Positions 36,719-45,669 of a stretch of DNA of 64,000 bases are shown piece after piece; the first letter of the stretch is position 1; the number at the start of each line of letters is the position of its first letter. The position numbers and the translations under genes are program-made. The notes under the pieces were generated by a model. The model was not told the origin of the DNA. It saw nothing but the letters and a program-made list of their open reading frames with translations, and did no database searches. Origin of the DNA: CAZZKG01 sp964654825 (lineage in GTDB: Bacteria > Gemmatimonadota > CAZMKB01). The stretch is from positions 1 to 64,000 of the forward strand of contig CAZZKG010000009.1 in assembly GCA_964654825.1 (NCBI GenBank), in the 5' to 3' direction.

Positions 36719-38107
36719 ATGAAGTATTACCCGGCATTAATTTTCCTGTCTCTTCTGGGTATCGCTGCCTGGTCCGGCTGTTCAAAAAATGTGGACGCCG
36801 TTGTCGCCAGGGTCGGGAATGACGAGATTCGTGTGGCGGATGCCGTCGAAATCATGAGCGGGGGAGGTTATTCAAAAGATCTGGATGGTGTCAGCGAGGC
36901 CCTGGACCACCTGATCGATTTCAAGCTTCTCCTCTCGGGAGCGAAGGGAGAAGGTCTCGATACGACTGCCGAGTTCGGGAAAAACCTCAGGGTGATGCGG
37001 GAGAACTTCGTCGTTCGGAAACTCTATGAGGAAGTAGTTGTCAAAAAAGCATCTGCAACCGAGGAAGAGCTCCAGGAATATTTCGACGAACACAACCTTG
37101 GACAGGAACAGGTGGAGGCCAGACACATCCTGGTCAGCTACCGCGAAGGGGAGGGAGAGCAGAAGCGGGAAGAAGCCATGGCAAAAATCGAGAAGGTCCT
37201 GGAAGAAGCCAGGGCCGGTGCGGATTTCGCCAAACTTGCAACCAAGTATTCTGATGGACCAACAGCTCCCAACGGTGGATACCTCGGGTACTTTCCCAGG
37301 GGGAGAATGGTCAAAGCATTCGAGGATGCAGCCTTCTCTCTCCAGCCGGGGGAACTGAGCGGCGTGGTCGAAACACAGTTCGGTTTCCACGTCATGAAGG
37401 TGGAAGATCGAAGGAGCCGCACCCTGGAGGAAATGAAAGACGAGGTCAGGGCATACGTCGAACAGCCAAAGAGACAGAAACTTTCCCAGGAGTTTTTAAA
37501 AGAACTCGAGTCGAGCGCGGCGATCGATTATCAGGATGAAGCAATAGACAGCATGATCTCTTTGATGGAACAGTCCGGATCTGTTGATGATGCGATGGTT
37601 GCCGCGGATCTCGTCATCGCGATCTACCAGGGAGGCGAGTGGACTGCAGGCAAGTACCTCGAGTACTATGGTGATTTTCCCTCTGATTACATGAATGCAC
37701 CTCGGGATAAGGAGGAGATCAAGGCGGTCCTAAAAGGGCTCATAAGGAACGAACTGCTCATTCAGAAAGCGAAGGAGAACGGCATCGAGTCCAGGCCCGA
37801 GTTCAGGAACGAGCTCGGCCAGCTCGAGGATGATGCTCTCGTCCAGATCTTCATAAAGAAAAAGGTGTATGTCGATGCCGAACCTGCCGATGATGAGCTC
37901 TCCGCATATTACGAAGAGCATCGGGATTCCTATGGTGAGAGGCCGTACGAAGAGATCAGAGAGATCGTCAAGACAGATATGGTTGATGAGAACAGACAGA
38001 AGCGTCTCGATGAGCTGACCGTTCCTCTCAAAGAACGGTTCCAGGTTGTTCTTCTGGAGGAAAACTATCCGCTGGTCCTGGATGAACTCCAGAAACTCAA
38101 GAAATGA
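36719..38107 (+). CDS. Parvulin-type peptidyl-prolyl isomerase lipoprotein (PpiC)
   Basis: This 462-residue lipoprotein has signal lipobox WSGC. A SurA_N-like helical segment (about residues 25-125) is followed by a parvulin domain (about 135-235) with EARHILVSYREG, FAKLATKYSDGPTAPNGGYLGYFPRGRM and FGFHVMKVEDR. A second helical region follows, with no second parvulin core. I use ATG 36719 (GAGGGA 11 bases upstream) rather than GTG 36710. It probably folds outer-membrane or secreted proteins in the periplasm. It heads a run of three foldase genes. Confidence 0.9.
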   Translation: MKYYPALIFLSLLGIAAWSGCSKNVDAVVARVGNDEIRVADAVEIMSGGGYSKDLDGVSEALDHLIDFKLLLSGAKGEGLDTTAEFGKNLRVMRENFVVRKLYEEVVVKKASATEEELQEYFDEHNLGQEQVEARHILVSYREGEGEQKREEAMAKIEKVLEEARAGADFAKLATKYSDGPTAPNGGYLGYFPRGRMVKAFEDAAFSLQPGELSGVVETQFGFHVMKVEDRRSRTLEEMKDEVRAYVEQPKRQKLSQEFLKELESSAAIDYQDEAIDSMISLMEQSGSVDDAMVAADLVIAIYQGGEWTAGKYLEYYGDFPSDYMNAPRDKEEIKAVLKGLIRNELLIQKAKENGIESRPEFRNELGQLEDDALVQIFIKKKVYVDAEPADDELSAYYEEHRDSYGERPYEEIREIVKTDMVDENRQKRLDELTVPLKERFQVVLLEENYPLVLDELQKLKK

Positions 38108-38108
38108 A

Positions 38109-38978
38109 ATGACCATGCACCTGCGCGCGGTGGTCCCAATCCTCCTTTCTTTCTTCCTTCTCTCGTGTAACCTGTTTGAGGAGAGCGACAAGAAGGCACC
38201 GAGTACTTCCCCCGTCGTGGCGCGGGCAAACGAATCGGTCCTAACGCTTGATGATCTTGACAGCATGATCCCGGCTGAGTACGGGCAGTACTACCGGACG
38301 GAGGACAGGAGAGCACTCGTCAACAGGTGGATAGAAACGGAACTCGTTTACCAGGAAGCGGTACGACAGGGACTCGACCGGGAACCTGAACTTCGGAACA
38401 AAGTGGAAGAGTTCGAGAGGCTCCTACTCGAAAACGAGATACTCCACCGCATGCTTGGCACGAGAGTGGCGGTGACGAACGAGGAGATTGAACAGTATTA
38501 CCAGGAAAACCCCGATTTTTTTCTCAGGGAGAAGGAGGAAGTCCGCTTGAGCCAGATCGTGGTTGACAGTTCCGGTCTTGCTGAAGACCTGAGGGAGAAG
38601 CTCGAAACGGATCCGTCGCTGTTCGGGGCCTTCGCTGCAGAATATTCACTGGAAGAAAGCGGTAAAAACAACGGTGACGTAGGATTTTACGAGGTCGATG
38701 AACTAATCGAACCGCTCAGGAAAGTTATTAAGACCATGAATGTGGGAGAGATATCACCCGTGGTGGATGTCCCGGGCGTTGGAAGTTTTATCGTGACCGT
38801 CACTGATCGGCAGGGGCCGGAGACCATGAAATCGCTCGAAGACATGGCCGACGAAATAAAGGATATCTTACTGGTGAGCAAGGAGGAGGAGGAGCGGAGG
38901 AAGTGGGTGGAGGGACTCATCTCCAGCAGTGATGTTGAGATAGACTGGCAGCTCATCGAGGAGGTGTCCCGTGATTAG
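38109..38978 (+). CDS. PpiC-like periplasmic foldase lipoprotein
   Basis: This 289-residue protein starts at ATG 38109, one base after the previous stop; ATG 38115 is an alternative. It has a lipobox-like LLSC, a SurA-type N-terminal helical part and one reduced parvulin domain (about residues 150-240, VRLSQIVVDSSG ... YSLEESGKNNGDVGFYEVDELI). Several active-site positions of true parvulins (the HIL start, FGFH end) are replaced, so isomerase activity is doubtful and a pure chaperone role is likely. Its end overlaps the next gene by 8 bases. Confidence 0.82.
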   Translation: MTMHLRAVVPILLSFFLLSCNLFEESDKKAPSTSPVVARANESVLTLDDLDSMIPAEYGQYYRTEDRRALVNRWIETELVYQEAVRQGLDREPELRNKVEEFERLLLENEILHRMLGTRVAVTNEEIEQYYQENPDFFLREKEEVRLSQIVVDSSGLAEDLREKLETDPSLFGAFAAEYSLEESGKNNGDVGFYEVDELIEPLRKVIKTMNVGEISPVVDVPGVGSFIVTVTDRQGPETMKSLEDMADEIKDILLVSKEEEERRKWVEGLISSSDVEIDWQLIEEVSRD

Positions 38979-40263
38979 AAGGGTCCTCCGAACGCTCCGG
39001 ATAGTTTTCGTCCTTCTCTTCGCGTTTCAGCCCACCCTCCATTCCCAGGAAAGACTTCTCGAAAGAATTGTGGCAGTCGTTGGGAACGAGGTGATCCTTG
39101 AAGGGGAACTCCTCGAACATCTCTATATCATGTCCCAACAGCTCAATGTATCGCTCCAGGATTCGGCCCGTCTCCTCGAAATGAAAGGCCAGATACTCGA
39201 GGGATTGATCAACGACAAAGTGATCCTCCAGCGGGCGAGAGAAAAGGGTATCAGTGTCACGAACGATGAGATCGAAACCGCTATCGAGAAGGACTTCGCT
39301 ACGATCAGGAGCAGGTTCAGTTCAGAGGATGAATTCATCGAAGCCCTCCGTGACGAAGGTTTTACCATCGCCGGGTATAGAGAAAGCCTCCGGGAGGAGA
39401 GAGAGAAGCAGCTCCTGCAGGAAAAGTTTATGCGGGAGCTCAAATTGCCGCCCAAACATGTCTCTGATGATGAGATCAGGGACTACTTCGATAAAAACAG
39501 TGACAAATTCGGGATGAGACCTGCAACGGTGAAACTCGCACGAATACTCATCGAGCCTACACCCGGAGATTCCATCAGGCGGGAGAAGGAGAAAATACTC
39601 ACCGAGCTCCTGAACCGCCTCGCCGAAGGAGACAAGTTTGAAGATCTTGCAAAGGAGTATTCTGACGACGAGGGCACGAAGAACCGTGGAGGGGACATCG
39701 GATTTCTCGAGAGAGGGGACATGCTGCCCGAGGTGGAGAGGCAGGTTTTCATTCTGAATCCGGGTGAAGTAAGCGGAGTGATCGAGACCGAACTTGGATA
39801 TTTCCTTGTGAAACTCGAGGAGATGCGTCTCGGCAAGGTACATCTAAAGCACATCCTCATCAGTCTCAGTCCGAACGAAGAAGATAAGAGTCGAGCAAAA
39901 CAACTCGCTGTCGATCTGGTACAACGACTGCGTGACGGTGAAGACTTCTCAGAGCTCGCAGCGGAATATTCCGCTGATGACGACACGAAGACCGAAGGTG
40001 GAGTGCTTGGTGAATTTACCAGCCAGAATATTCCGGAAGGGTACCTGGGTGTCATCGAGCTTCTCGATGAAGGCGAGGTCAGCGAACCTCTCGAGTCACC
40101 GAAAGGCTGGGATATTATAAAAATGCTCGAGAAGAGCCCACCGAGGCCGTTCGCTCTGGAAGATGTCGAAGAAAACATCAGGCAGGTGCTTGCACAGGAG
40201 AAAGCTTTCCAGGAGTTCATCGACAAGATGAAGGAGAAGACTTTCATCGAAGTCCGGCTGTGA
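38971..40263 (+). CDS. surA: SurA-like periplasmic chaperone with two parvulin domains
   Basis: This 430-residue protein starts at GTG 38971, 6 bases after GAGGAGG. A signal peptide (RIVFVLLFAFQPTLHSQ) leads to RIVAVVGNEVILEGEL, the SurA N-terminal signature. Two parvulin domains follow: one at about 185-285 (RGGDIGFLERGDMLPEVE, ELGYFLVKLEE) and one at about 290-395 (LKHILISLSPNEED, EGGVLGEFTSQNIP). SurA delivers outer-membrane proteins to the assembly machinery, which fits a Gram-negative envelope. Start overlaps the previous gene. Confidence 0.9.
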   Translation: MIRRVLRTLRIVFVLLFAFQPTLHSQERLLERIVAVVGNEVILEGELLEHLYIMSQQLNVSLQDSARLLEMKGQILEGLINDKVILQRAREKGISVTNDEIETAIEKDFATIRSRFSSEDEFIEALRDEGFTIAGYRESLREEREKQLLQEKFMRELKLPPKHVSDDEIRDYFDKNSDKFGMRPATVKLARILIEPTPGDSIRREKEKILTELLNRLAEGDKFEDLAKEYSDDEGTKNRGGDIGFLERGDMLPEVERQVFILNPGEVSGVIETELGYFLVKLEEMRLGKVHLKHILISLSPNEEDKSRAKQLAVDLVQRLRDGEDFSELAAEYSADDDTKTEGGVLGEFTSQNIPEGYLGVIELLDEGEVSEPLESPKGWDIIKMLEKSPPRPFALEDVEENIRQVLAQEKAFQEFIDKMKEKTFIEVRL

Positions 40264-40276
40264 ATAACTGTACATT

Positions 40277-41365
40277 GTGACCGTGAATATTCCTGATATA
40301 AAAAAGGAGATACTCCTTGCCGTCACCCTTGGTGATGTACGGGGTATCGGACCCGAGGTTGCTGCGAGAGCTGTATCACACCACCGCTTCCGTACAGGGA
40401 CCAGCCCGCTTCTGATAGGCCCCCGCGGGGCTTTCGGACGTGCTCTGGCACTTCTCGGGGAAGAGTTCTCCGCATGGAAATCGGGAAAGCCTTCCACCCT
40501 GTCTCCGAATCTCTCAGCGTTCGATGAGCTCGAAATAACTATCCACTCTCGGAAAGCCGATATGCTAGTACCCGGCGGGTTTACCGAACCGGCCGAGACC
40601 GGAGTGGATTGTCGTACTCTCTCTCTAGCCGAATCAGGAAGACTCGCCGGAAAGTCGATCGAACTCGCAGTGGATTTCACATTGGGCGGCCTGACGCACG
40701 CGGTTGTCACTGCTCCGATTGATAAAAAAGCACTAAGGAAAGGCGGGTATCACTATCGTGGACACACAGAGATGCTGCAGGCTCTTACCGGTGTGGACGC
40801 TGTCGCGATGATGCTCGTGGGAGGGGCACTCAAGGTGACGATTGCAACGACACACATTCCGTTTTCAGAGGTTCTGAACGAATTGAGTCCCGAGCTTCTC
40901 CTCGGGCAGATAAGGCTCACGCACAATGCTCTCAAGTCGTTTTTTGGCATCGAAAAACCGGTCATCGGGCTGTGTGCCCTCAATCCGCACGCCGGTGAGG
41001 GCGGTATGGTAGGTGATGAAGAAGAGCGGATTCTCCTCCCTGCCGTGCTCGACGCTCGTAAGGAGGATATGGAAGTGAAGGGGCCGATGCCGGCGGATAC
41101 GATCTTCACCCTGTGCACGGAAGGAACTATCGATGCTGTCGTTGCACTTTACCACGACCAGGGTATGATTCCCATCAAAGTCCACGCCTTCGGCACGGGA
41201 GTGAACATGACTCTTGGGCTTCCCTTCATCCGGACCTCGCCCGATCACGGTACTGCTCTTGACAGGGCATGGGGAGGGATTGCAAATGAAGGAAGCATGA
41301 TCGAAGCCCTTTCTCTGGCCGAAGACCTTGTCCGCTTCTCTCCCTGCTCGGGACCTGCCATATAA
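40277..41365 (+). CDS. pdxA: 4-hydroxythreonine-4-phosphate dehydrogenase
   Basis: This 362-residue enzyme oxidises 4-phosphohydroxy-threonine in pyridoxal phosphate synthesis. Family motifs: LGDVRGIGPEVAARAV near the N-terminus (usually GDPAGIGPE), APIDKKALRKGGYHYRGHTEML, CALNPHAGEGGMVGDEE, and YHDQGMIPIKVHAFGTGVNMTLGLPFIRTSPDHGTALD with the metal-binding His. It starts at GTG 40277; the in-frame GTG at 40283 would be close too. It follows surA by 13 bases, the same surA-pdxA neighbourhood as in Escherichia coli. Normal length for the slightly longer family members. Confidence 0.95.
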   Translation: MTVNIPDIKKEILLAVTLGDVRGIGPEVAARAVSHHRFRTGTSPLLIGPRGAFGRALALLGEEFSAWKSGKPSTLSPNLSAFDELEITIHSRKADMLVPGGFTEPAETGVDCRTLSLAESGRLAGKSIELAVDFTLGGLTHAVVTAPIDKKALRKGGYHYRGHTEMLQALTGVDAVAMMLVGGALKVTIATTHIPFSEVLNELSPELLLGQIRLTHNALKSFFGIEKPVIGLCALNPHAGEGGMVGDEEERILLPAVLDARKEDMEVKGPMPADTIFTLCTEGTIDAVVALYHDQGMIPIKVHAFGTGVNMTLGLPFIRTSPDHGTALDRAWGGIANEGSMIEALSLAEDLVRFSPCSGPAI

Positions 41366-41455
41366 TTTTGACAACTCTGTGGGGGCTTATTAAATTAAGC
41401 GCGTGGTTGAGTCGGTGCAATCAGTCATCCGGAGACGGATAACCTGCATGAGTCC

Positions 41456-42151
41456 ATGATAGAGTTCAAAAAAGTATCAAAGAGCTATCATCCTTACGAG
41501 TTCGCCCTGAGAGAGGTAGATCTTCAGATCTCCCAGGGCGAATTCGTTTTCCTGAGTGGTCAGAATGGTGCCGGGAAGACGACAATGCTCAAGATGATTC
41601 ATGTAATAGAGAGACCGACTTCAGGCGAAGTGATCATCGAAGGAACTCCTACCCATGCCATGAGTCGAAAAAATGTTTCTGTCCTCAGGAGAAAAACAGG
41701 TGTGATCTTTCAGGATCTGAGACTCCTGAGGGGCAAGACCGTCGAAGATAACGTACGGATCGCACTCGAGGTTTCTGATGCACACAAAGACACGTACACC
41801 TCGAAACTCATAAAGGTATTGACCTTCCTCGATCTCCTCACAAAGAGGGATCTGTATCCTTACGAACTCTCCTGGGGTGAACAGCAGAGGGTTTCGATCG
41901 CCCGGGCCATAGTGAATCAACCGGTCGTCCTCCTCGCTGATGAACCGACGGAAAAACTCGACAGGGACACGTCAGACGAGATCCTCGAAACACTCAGGGA
42001 TGTCAATCTCTGGGGTACTACAGTAATCCTGGCGAGTCACGATCCTCATCTGTCGGTAAGGGGCGCGAGCAGAGTGGTGACCCTCCGTGACGGAACGATC
42101 GAGAGTAATGTTGTGCTGAATAATATCACACCGGACACCGGTTCGAGATGA
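41456..42151 (+). CDS. ftsE: Cell-division ABC ATPase FtsE with altered signature
   Basis: This 231-residue ABC ATPase has Walker A GQNGAGKTT (residues 35-43), Q-loop VIFQDLRLL, and Walker B VVLLADEP (157-164). Two conserved spots differ from ordinary FtsE: the signature is LSWGEQQR (138-145) instead of LSGGEQQR, and EPTEKLD replaces EPTGNLD. FtsE binds FtsX and powers activation of cell-wall hydrolases during division. Its stop overlaps the ftsX start by 4 bases (ATGA). It lies 90 bases after pdxA, so a promoter in that gap is possible. Confidence 0.92.
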   Translation: MIEFKKVSKSYHPYEFALREVDLQISQGEFVFLSGQNGAGKTTMLKMIHVIERPTSGEVIIEGTPTHAMSRKNVSVLRRKTGVIFQDLRLLRGKTVEDNVRIALEVSDAHKDTYTSKLIKVLTFLDLLTKRDLYPYELSWGEQQRVSIARAIVNQPVVLLADEPTEKLDRDTSDEILETLRDVNLWGTTVILASHDPHLSVRGASRVVTLRDGTIESNVVLNNITPDTGSR

Positions 42152-44178
42152 GAGCATTAAAGGAAGTAGTCCACAACGTCAGACATTTCCCCGGAGTTAC
42201 TGCTCTCTCTGTGCTGACCATCGCACTGACTCTATATATTTCAGGATTGTTCGGAATGTTCTACATTAACATCGCGAGAGCACTTTCGAATGCAGGCGAG
42301 AGGGTACAGATGGTCGTCTTCCTCCATGATGACGCACCTCCGGAAGACATATCGAGTCTCAGGGAGGAGCTCGCTGCCTGGCCGGGTGTCGTAGAGGTCC
42401 TGTTCACATCAAAAGAAGAGGCATTGGCGCGTTTCAGGGATGAGCTTGGAGACAATGACTATCTTCTAGACAACTTAGACGGTAATCCCCTCCCCTCCTC
42501 TATCGAAATACAATTCGATGCTGACCACAGAAACACGGATACGTTACAAACTCTTGCCGAAGAGATCGAGGGGAGAGCCGCCGTCGAGCTGGTTGATTAC
42601 GCGAAACCATGGACCGAAAAGCTGGATCGGGCGAGGAAGATTATCGGGCTGATCGGGATCCTGACCGGTGTCATTGTGCTCGTTGCAGCGATTTTTTTGA
42701 TATCATTCTCGATCGGTCTCGCCATGAAGTCGAAAGAGGAAGAGATGGGGATAGCCCACCTCATCGGCGCGACAGATTTATACATCAGCAGGCCTTACCT
42801 GGTCGAAGGATTGCTGAAAGGACTCATCGGGGGAGGGATCGCAGTGCTCCTACTCACCATGACAAGGAAACTCATTGTTACGGGCCTCTATCCGGTCGTT
42901 TTTTTCTCCTCCGCTCAGATGGTTGTTGCCGTATGTGCGGGTGGCATTATCGGGATGATCGGCGCCGCCTTCTCGGTGAGACACTTTCTCAAGACGTTAC
43001 TCCTCGTCTGCCTGATGCTCTGTGCCTCCGGAGTGGGCCGTCTTCCCCTGTACGGCCAGTCGAAACCTAAAGAGGAGCTGGGTAAGGAAATAGAAGAAGG
43101 CCAGTCCGAACTCGAACGGATCAGGGCTGAATTGCAGAAGCAGGAAACAGAAGCGGAGAAACTTAAAAACAAGGAGAAGAGTGTCTCCGGCGAGATACAG
43201 AACCTGGACCGCAGTATTGATCTCAAGACCAGGCTCGTATCAGAGCTGGGGAAAGAGCTCAAAACCGAGGAGAAAGAACTCGGTATCATTGTTGTACAAT
43301 TGAAAGAAGCACAGTCCGAGCTCGAGAGGCGGAAATCGGTTCTCAGCAAACGATTGAGGATGGTGTATGAGAGAGGAATCCTGAGCCCCCTCGAGATACT
43401 GCTCGATTCCGGGTCTCTTCCTCGACTCGGCCTGCGTCTCGAATATCTGGGTCGGGTGCTTGCTTATGACAGAGATCTTGTTGAGAAGATATCTGTTCTC
43501 GAAGAAGAGATTGTATCGAACGAGCAAGACCAGGAAATGAGAGTGAAAAAAATTAGCGGCCGGAGAAAAGAAGTGGACACAGAGAAACGTTCGCTCGAAT
43601 CCACCAGTGCGAAGAAGAAACAGCTCCTCTCCTCGGTCCGGACGGAAAAGAGTAAGCGTGAGAAAGCCATCAAAGAGCTCAAGGAACAGCAGCAGAAACT
43701 CCAGGTTCTCCTCGAGAAACTGGAACAGGAACGAATCCTTGCTGAACGGTCCGGACCACGGGGGGGTAGTTTTATTGAAAAATCGGCTGGGAAACTCCCC
43801 TGGCCGGTGAAGGGGAACGTGATCACGAAATTCGGTACGAACTACAATTCCATATATAAGACGAGAATACCTTCACAGGGTATCGATATCCAGGCAAAAC
43901 TGGGCACGACAGTAAAAGCCGTCGGTACAGGCACGATCGAATATGCAGATTGGTGGCAGACCTACGGAAAGATGATCATCATCAATCACGGGGGTGGGTA
44001 TTATACCATTTATACCCACCTGAATGACCTCTACGTGTCGATCGGCAGTGAGGTGCGAGAGGGACAAGATATCGGAACCGTCGGGAAAACGGGTTCTCTC
44101 AAAGGACCATACCTGCACTTCGAGCTGAGACAGGGTAAAGAAGCCCTCGATCCGTTGAAGTGGTTGAGATCAAGTTGA
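42148..44178 (+). CDS. ftsX: Fused FtsX-EnvC: division permease joined to amidase-activator domain
   Basis: This 676-residue single frame carries two normally separate proteins. Residues 1-283 are FtsX: membrane helix 1 (about 17-40), extracellular domain (45-165), then helices 2-4 (about 165-193, 222-243, 256-275) with KSKEEEMGIAHLIGAT. Residues 281-304 are a fifth hydrophobic stretch resembling a signal peptide (LKTLLLVCLMLCASG). Then come an EnvC-type coiled coil (305-535) and a LytM/M23 domain (548-676). In the LytM part Asp580 and the His residues in YTHLN and LHFEL remain, but the first zinc His and the first His of HxH are replaced (SQGID, YLHF). It is thus probably an activator, as EnvC is. 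A GTG at Val277 could serve as an internal start. The gene overlaps ftsE. Confidence 0.88.
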   Translation: MRALKEVVHNVRHFPGVTALSVLTIALTLYISGLFGMFYINIARALSNAGERVQMVVFLHDDAPPEDISSLREELAAWPGVVEVLFTSKEEALARFRDELGDNDYLLDNLDGNPLPSSIEIQFDADHRNTDTLQTLAEEIEGRAAVELVDYAKPWTEKLDRARKIIGLIGILTGVIVLVAAIFLISFSIGLAMKSKEEEMGIAHLIGATDLYISRPYLVEGLLKGLIGGGIAVLLLTMTRKLIVTGLYPVVFFSSAQMVVAVCAGGIIGMIGAAFSVRHFLKTLLLVCLMLCASGVGRLPLYGQSKPKEELGKEIEEGQSELERIRAELQKQETEAEKLKNKEKSVSGEIQNLDRSIDLKTRLVSELGKELKTEEKELGIIVVQLKEAQSELERRKSVLSKRLRMVYERGILSPLEILLDSGSLPRLGLRLEYLGRVLAYDRDLVEKISVLEEEIVSNEQDQEMRVKKISGRRKEVDTEKRSLESTSAKKKQLLSSVRTEKSKREKAIKELKEQQQKLQVLLEKLEQERILAERSGPRGGSFIEKSAGKLPWPVKGNVITKFGTNYNSIYKTRIPSQGIDIQAKLGTTVKAVGTGTIEYADWWQTYGKMIIINHGGGYYTIYTHLNDLYVSIGSEVREGQDIGTVGKTGSLKGPYLHFELRQGKEALDPLKWLRSS

Positions 44179-44196
44179 GCCGAGTGAGGAATTGAG

Positions 44197-45345
44197 ATGG
44201 AGCCACTCGAGGTCTATGGACAGGAAAAAGTGAAACAACTACTCGAGAGATCGGCTCACTCGAAGCTCCTGGGGAATTCCATCCTGCTCGAGGGATCTTA
44301 CGGGGTCGGAAAAGAGAGGATGGCTTTCTGGCTGGCACAGAAGATCCTGTGTGACTCAGGAACTGCGTGCGGCAGTTGTACGCCGTGCACTAAGGTGATC
44401 CGTCTCACCCATCCGGATCTCAACTGGATGATCCCGGCACCTGCCGCCGAGGGATCATCCGCGGAGGATAGCAGTGAGGGTACCCGGAGGAAAAAACTGA
44501 CCGAGAGGGACAAGTTTCTGGTGAGTGCTGTCGAAAGTAAACGGGAGAAACCCTTTTTCGTTCCGCGTCACAACCGGCCGATCGGTCATTCTGCCGAATC
44601 CATCAGAGATCTCCTGTTGTGGTGTTCCAAAAACCCTTTCGAAGCAGAGCGGAAAGTCGTGATCATCCGTGATGCGGACATGATGGCTCCCGGGATTGCG
44701 AACCTCTTTCTCAAGCTCCTCGAAGAACCGCCCCTCGATACGATACTCCTGCTGACCTCCACGAGACCTCACAGACTTCTCGCCACCGTGCTCTCCAGGT
44801 GTTCTTCCTGTCGGTTTCCTCCTGTCGAAGACAGGCACATCGAAAAAGTGCTCGTGGAGTACAAGGGGATTCGCGGGGATCGGGTTATCCTTCTGACACG
44901 ACTGGCACAGGGATCACTTCTCCGGGCTCTGGAGCTTGCCGACGGTGATGATGAAGTTCGCGAAGAGGCAATCAAACTACTCGGGACCGCTGCCATCGGC
45001 AGAAACAGGGAGTGGTATGACCTGTTGATGGCTTCCATCACCGGCAGGTCCAACCGCAACAGAGGAGAGGTGCTCGATCTGACACTTTTTTTCATGGTGC
45101 TGATACTCAGAGATCTTTTAGTACTATCAGAAGGGGGAGATGAGAGCATCGTTGTAAACGTCGACAGGCTTGACAGGATAAGGAAACTGGGTGGAAAGTG
45201 GGGCAGGGAGAGAGTAAGCGAACTCATCCTTGGACTCGAACGTATCAGAAGAGATCTCGATTACCATGTCAATACTGACCTCGCGTTATGGAAAGCGCTC
45301 GATTCCGTGAGGACCTGCCTCCATGAAGGGCGCCCCCTACTTTAG
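44197..45345 (+). CDS. holB: DNA polymerase III delta' subunit
   Basis: This 382-residue clamp-loader subunit has the degenerate P-loop GSYGVGKERM, the cysteine cluster CDSGTACGSCTPC (zinc module), VVIIRDADMMAPGIANLFLKLLEEPP (the sensor/SRC-like region of delta') and LTSTRPHRLLATVLSRCSSCRF. An insert of about 40 charged residues follows the zinc module. It helps load the sliding clamp. It lies 18 bases after ftsX-envC on the same strand and ends the long operon. Confidence 0.92.
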   Translation: MEPLEVYGQEKVKQLLERSAHSKLLGNSILLEGSYGVGKERMAFWLAQKILCDSGTACGSCTPCTKVIRLTHPDLNWMIPAPAAEGSSAEDSSEGTRRKKLTERDKFLVSAVESKREKPFFVPRHNRPIGHSAESIRDLLLWCSKNPFEAERKVVIIRDADMMAPGIANLFLKLLEEPPLDTILLLTSTRPHRLLATVLSRCSSCRFPPVEDRHIEKVLVEYKGIRGDRVILLTRLAQGSLLRALELADGDDEVREEAIKLLGTAAIGRNREWYDLLMASITGRSNRNRGEVLDLTLFFMVLILRDLLVLSEGGDESIVVNVDRLDRIRKLGGKWGRERVSELILGLERIRRDLDYHVNTDLALWKALDSVRTCLHEGRPLL

Positions 45346-45517
45346 TTGCTCTGTTTGTAAATACGATTGTCTCAGGCCAACGATTTATCCTGACTCCAGA
45401 GTTACTCATCGTTTACATACCACAAGGGGGGGTATCCGTCCTCCTCGAGTGGTGTCCGGAAGGGCACTGTACCATCCCTCGGTTCTGGCATGATCCCTGC
45501 TCAAATTAATTATTTGG

Positions 45518-45546
45518 TTGACATTTTTTGATTTTACGGTTATACT
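45518..45546 (+). promoter_or_regulatory. Near-consensus sigma-70 promoter of cspA
   Basis: TTGACA (45518-45523), 17 bases, then TATACT (45541-45546). Transcription should begin near 45553, leaving a leader of about 115 bases before the cold-shock gene. The rest of 45346-45517 shows no gene. Confidence 0.75.
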
Positions 45547-45573
45547 TAATCAGGAGCATAGATCTTGACAGAA

Positions 45574-45646
45574 CATCAGCATACACGAAAATTCAGGGCA
45601 GGTGGTCGAAGTACGTGATCTCTGCCCTTTTTCTATGCTGGTGATG
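45574..45646 (+). promoter_or_regulatory. Structured cspA leader with internal terminator-like hairpin
   Basis: Inside the leader AGGGCAG (45595-45601) pairs with CTGCCCT (45622-45628), followed at once by TTTTT, the layout of an intrinsic terminator or pause. An outer stem encloses it: CATCAGCATA (45574-45583) with TATGCTGGTGATG (45634-45646). The arrangement suggests conditional folding, as in temperature-responsive csp leaders; this is inference. Confidence 0.5.
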
Positions 45647-45669
45647 TACGAAAGGGGGTGTTTCAGTAA

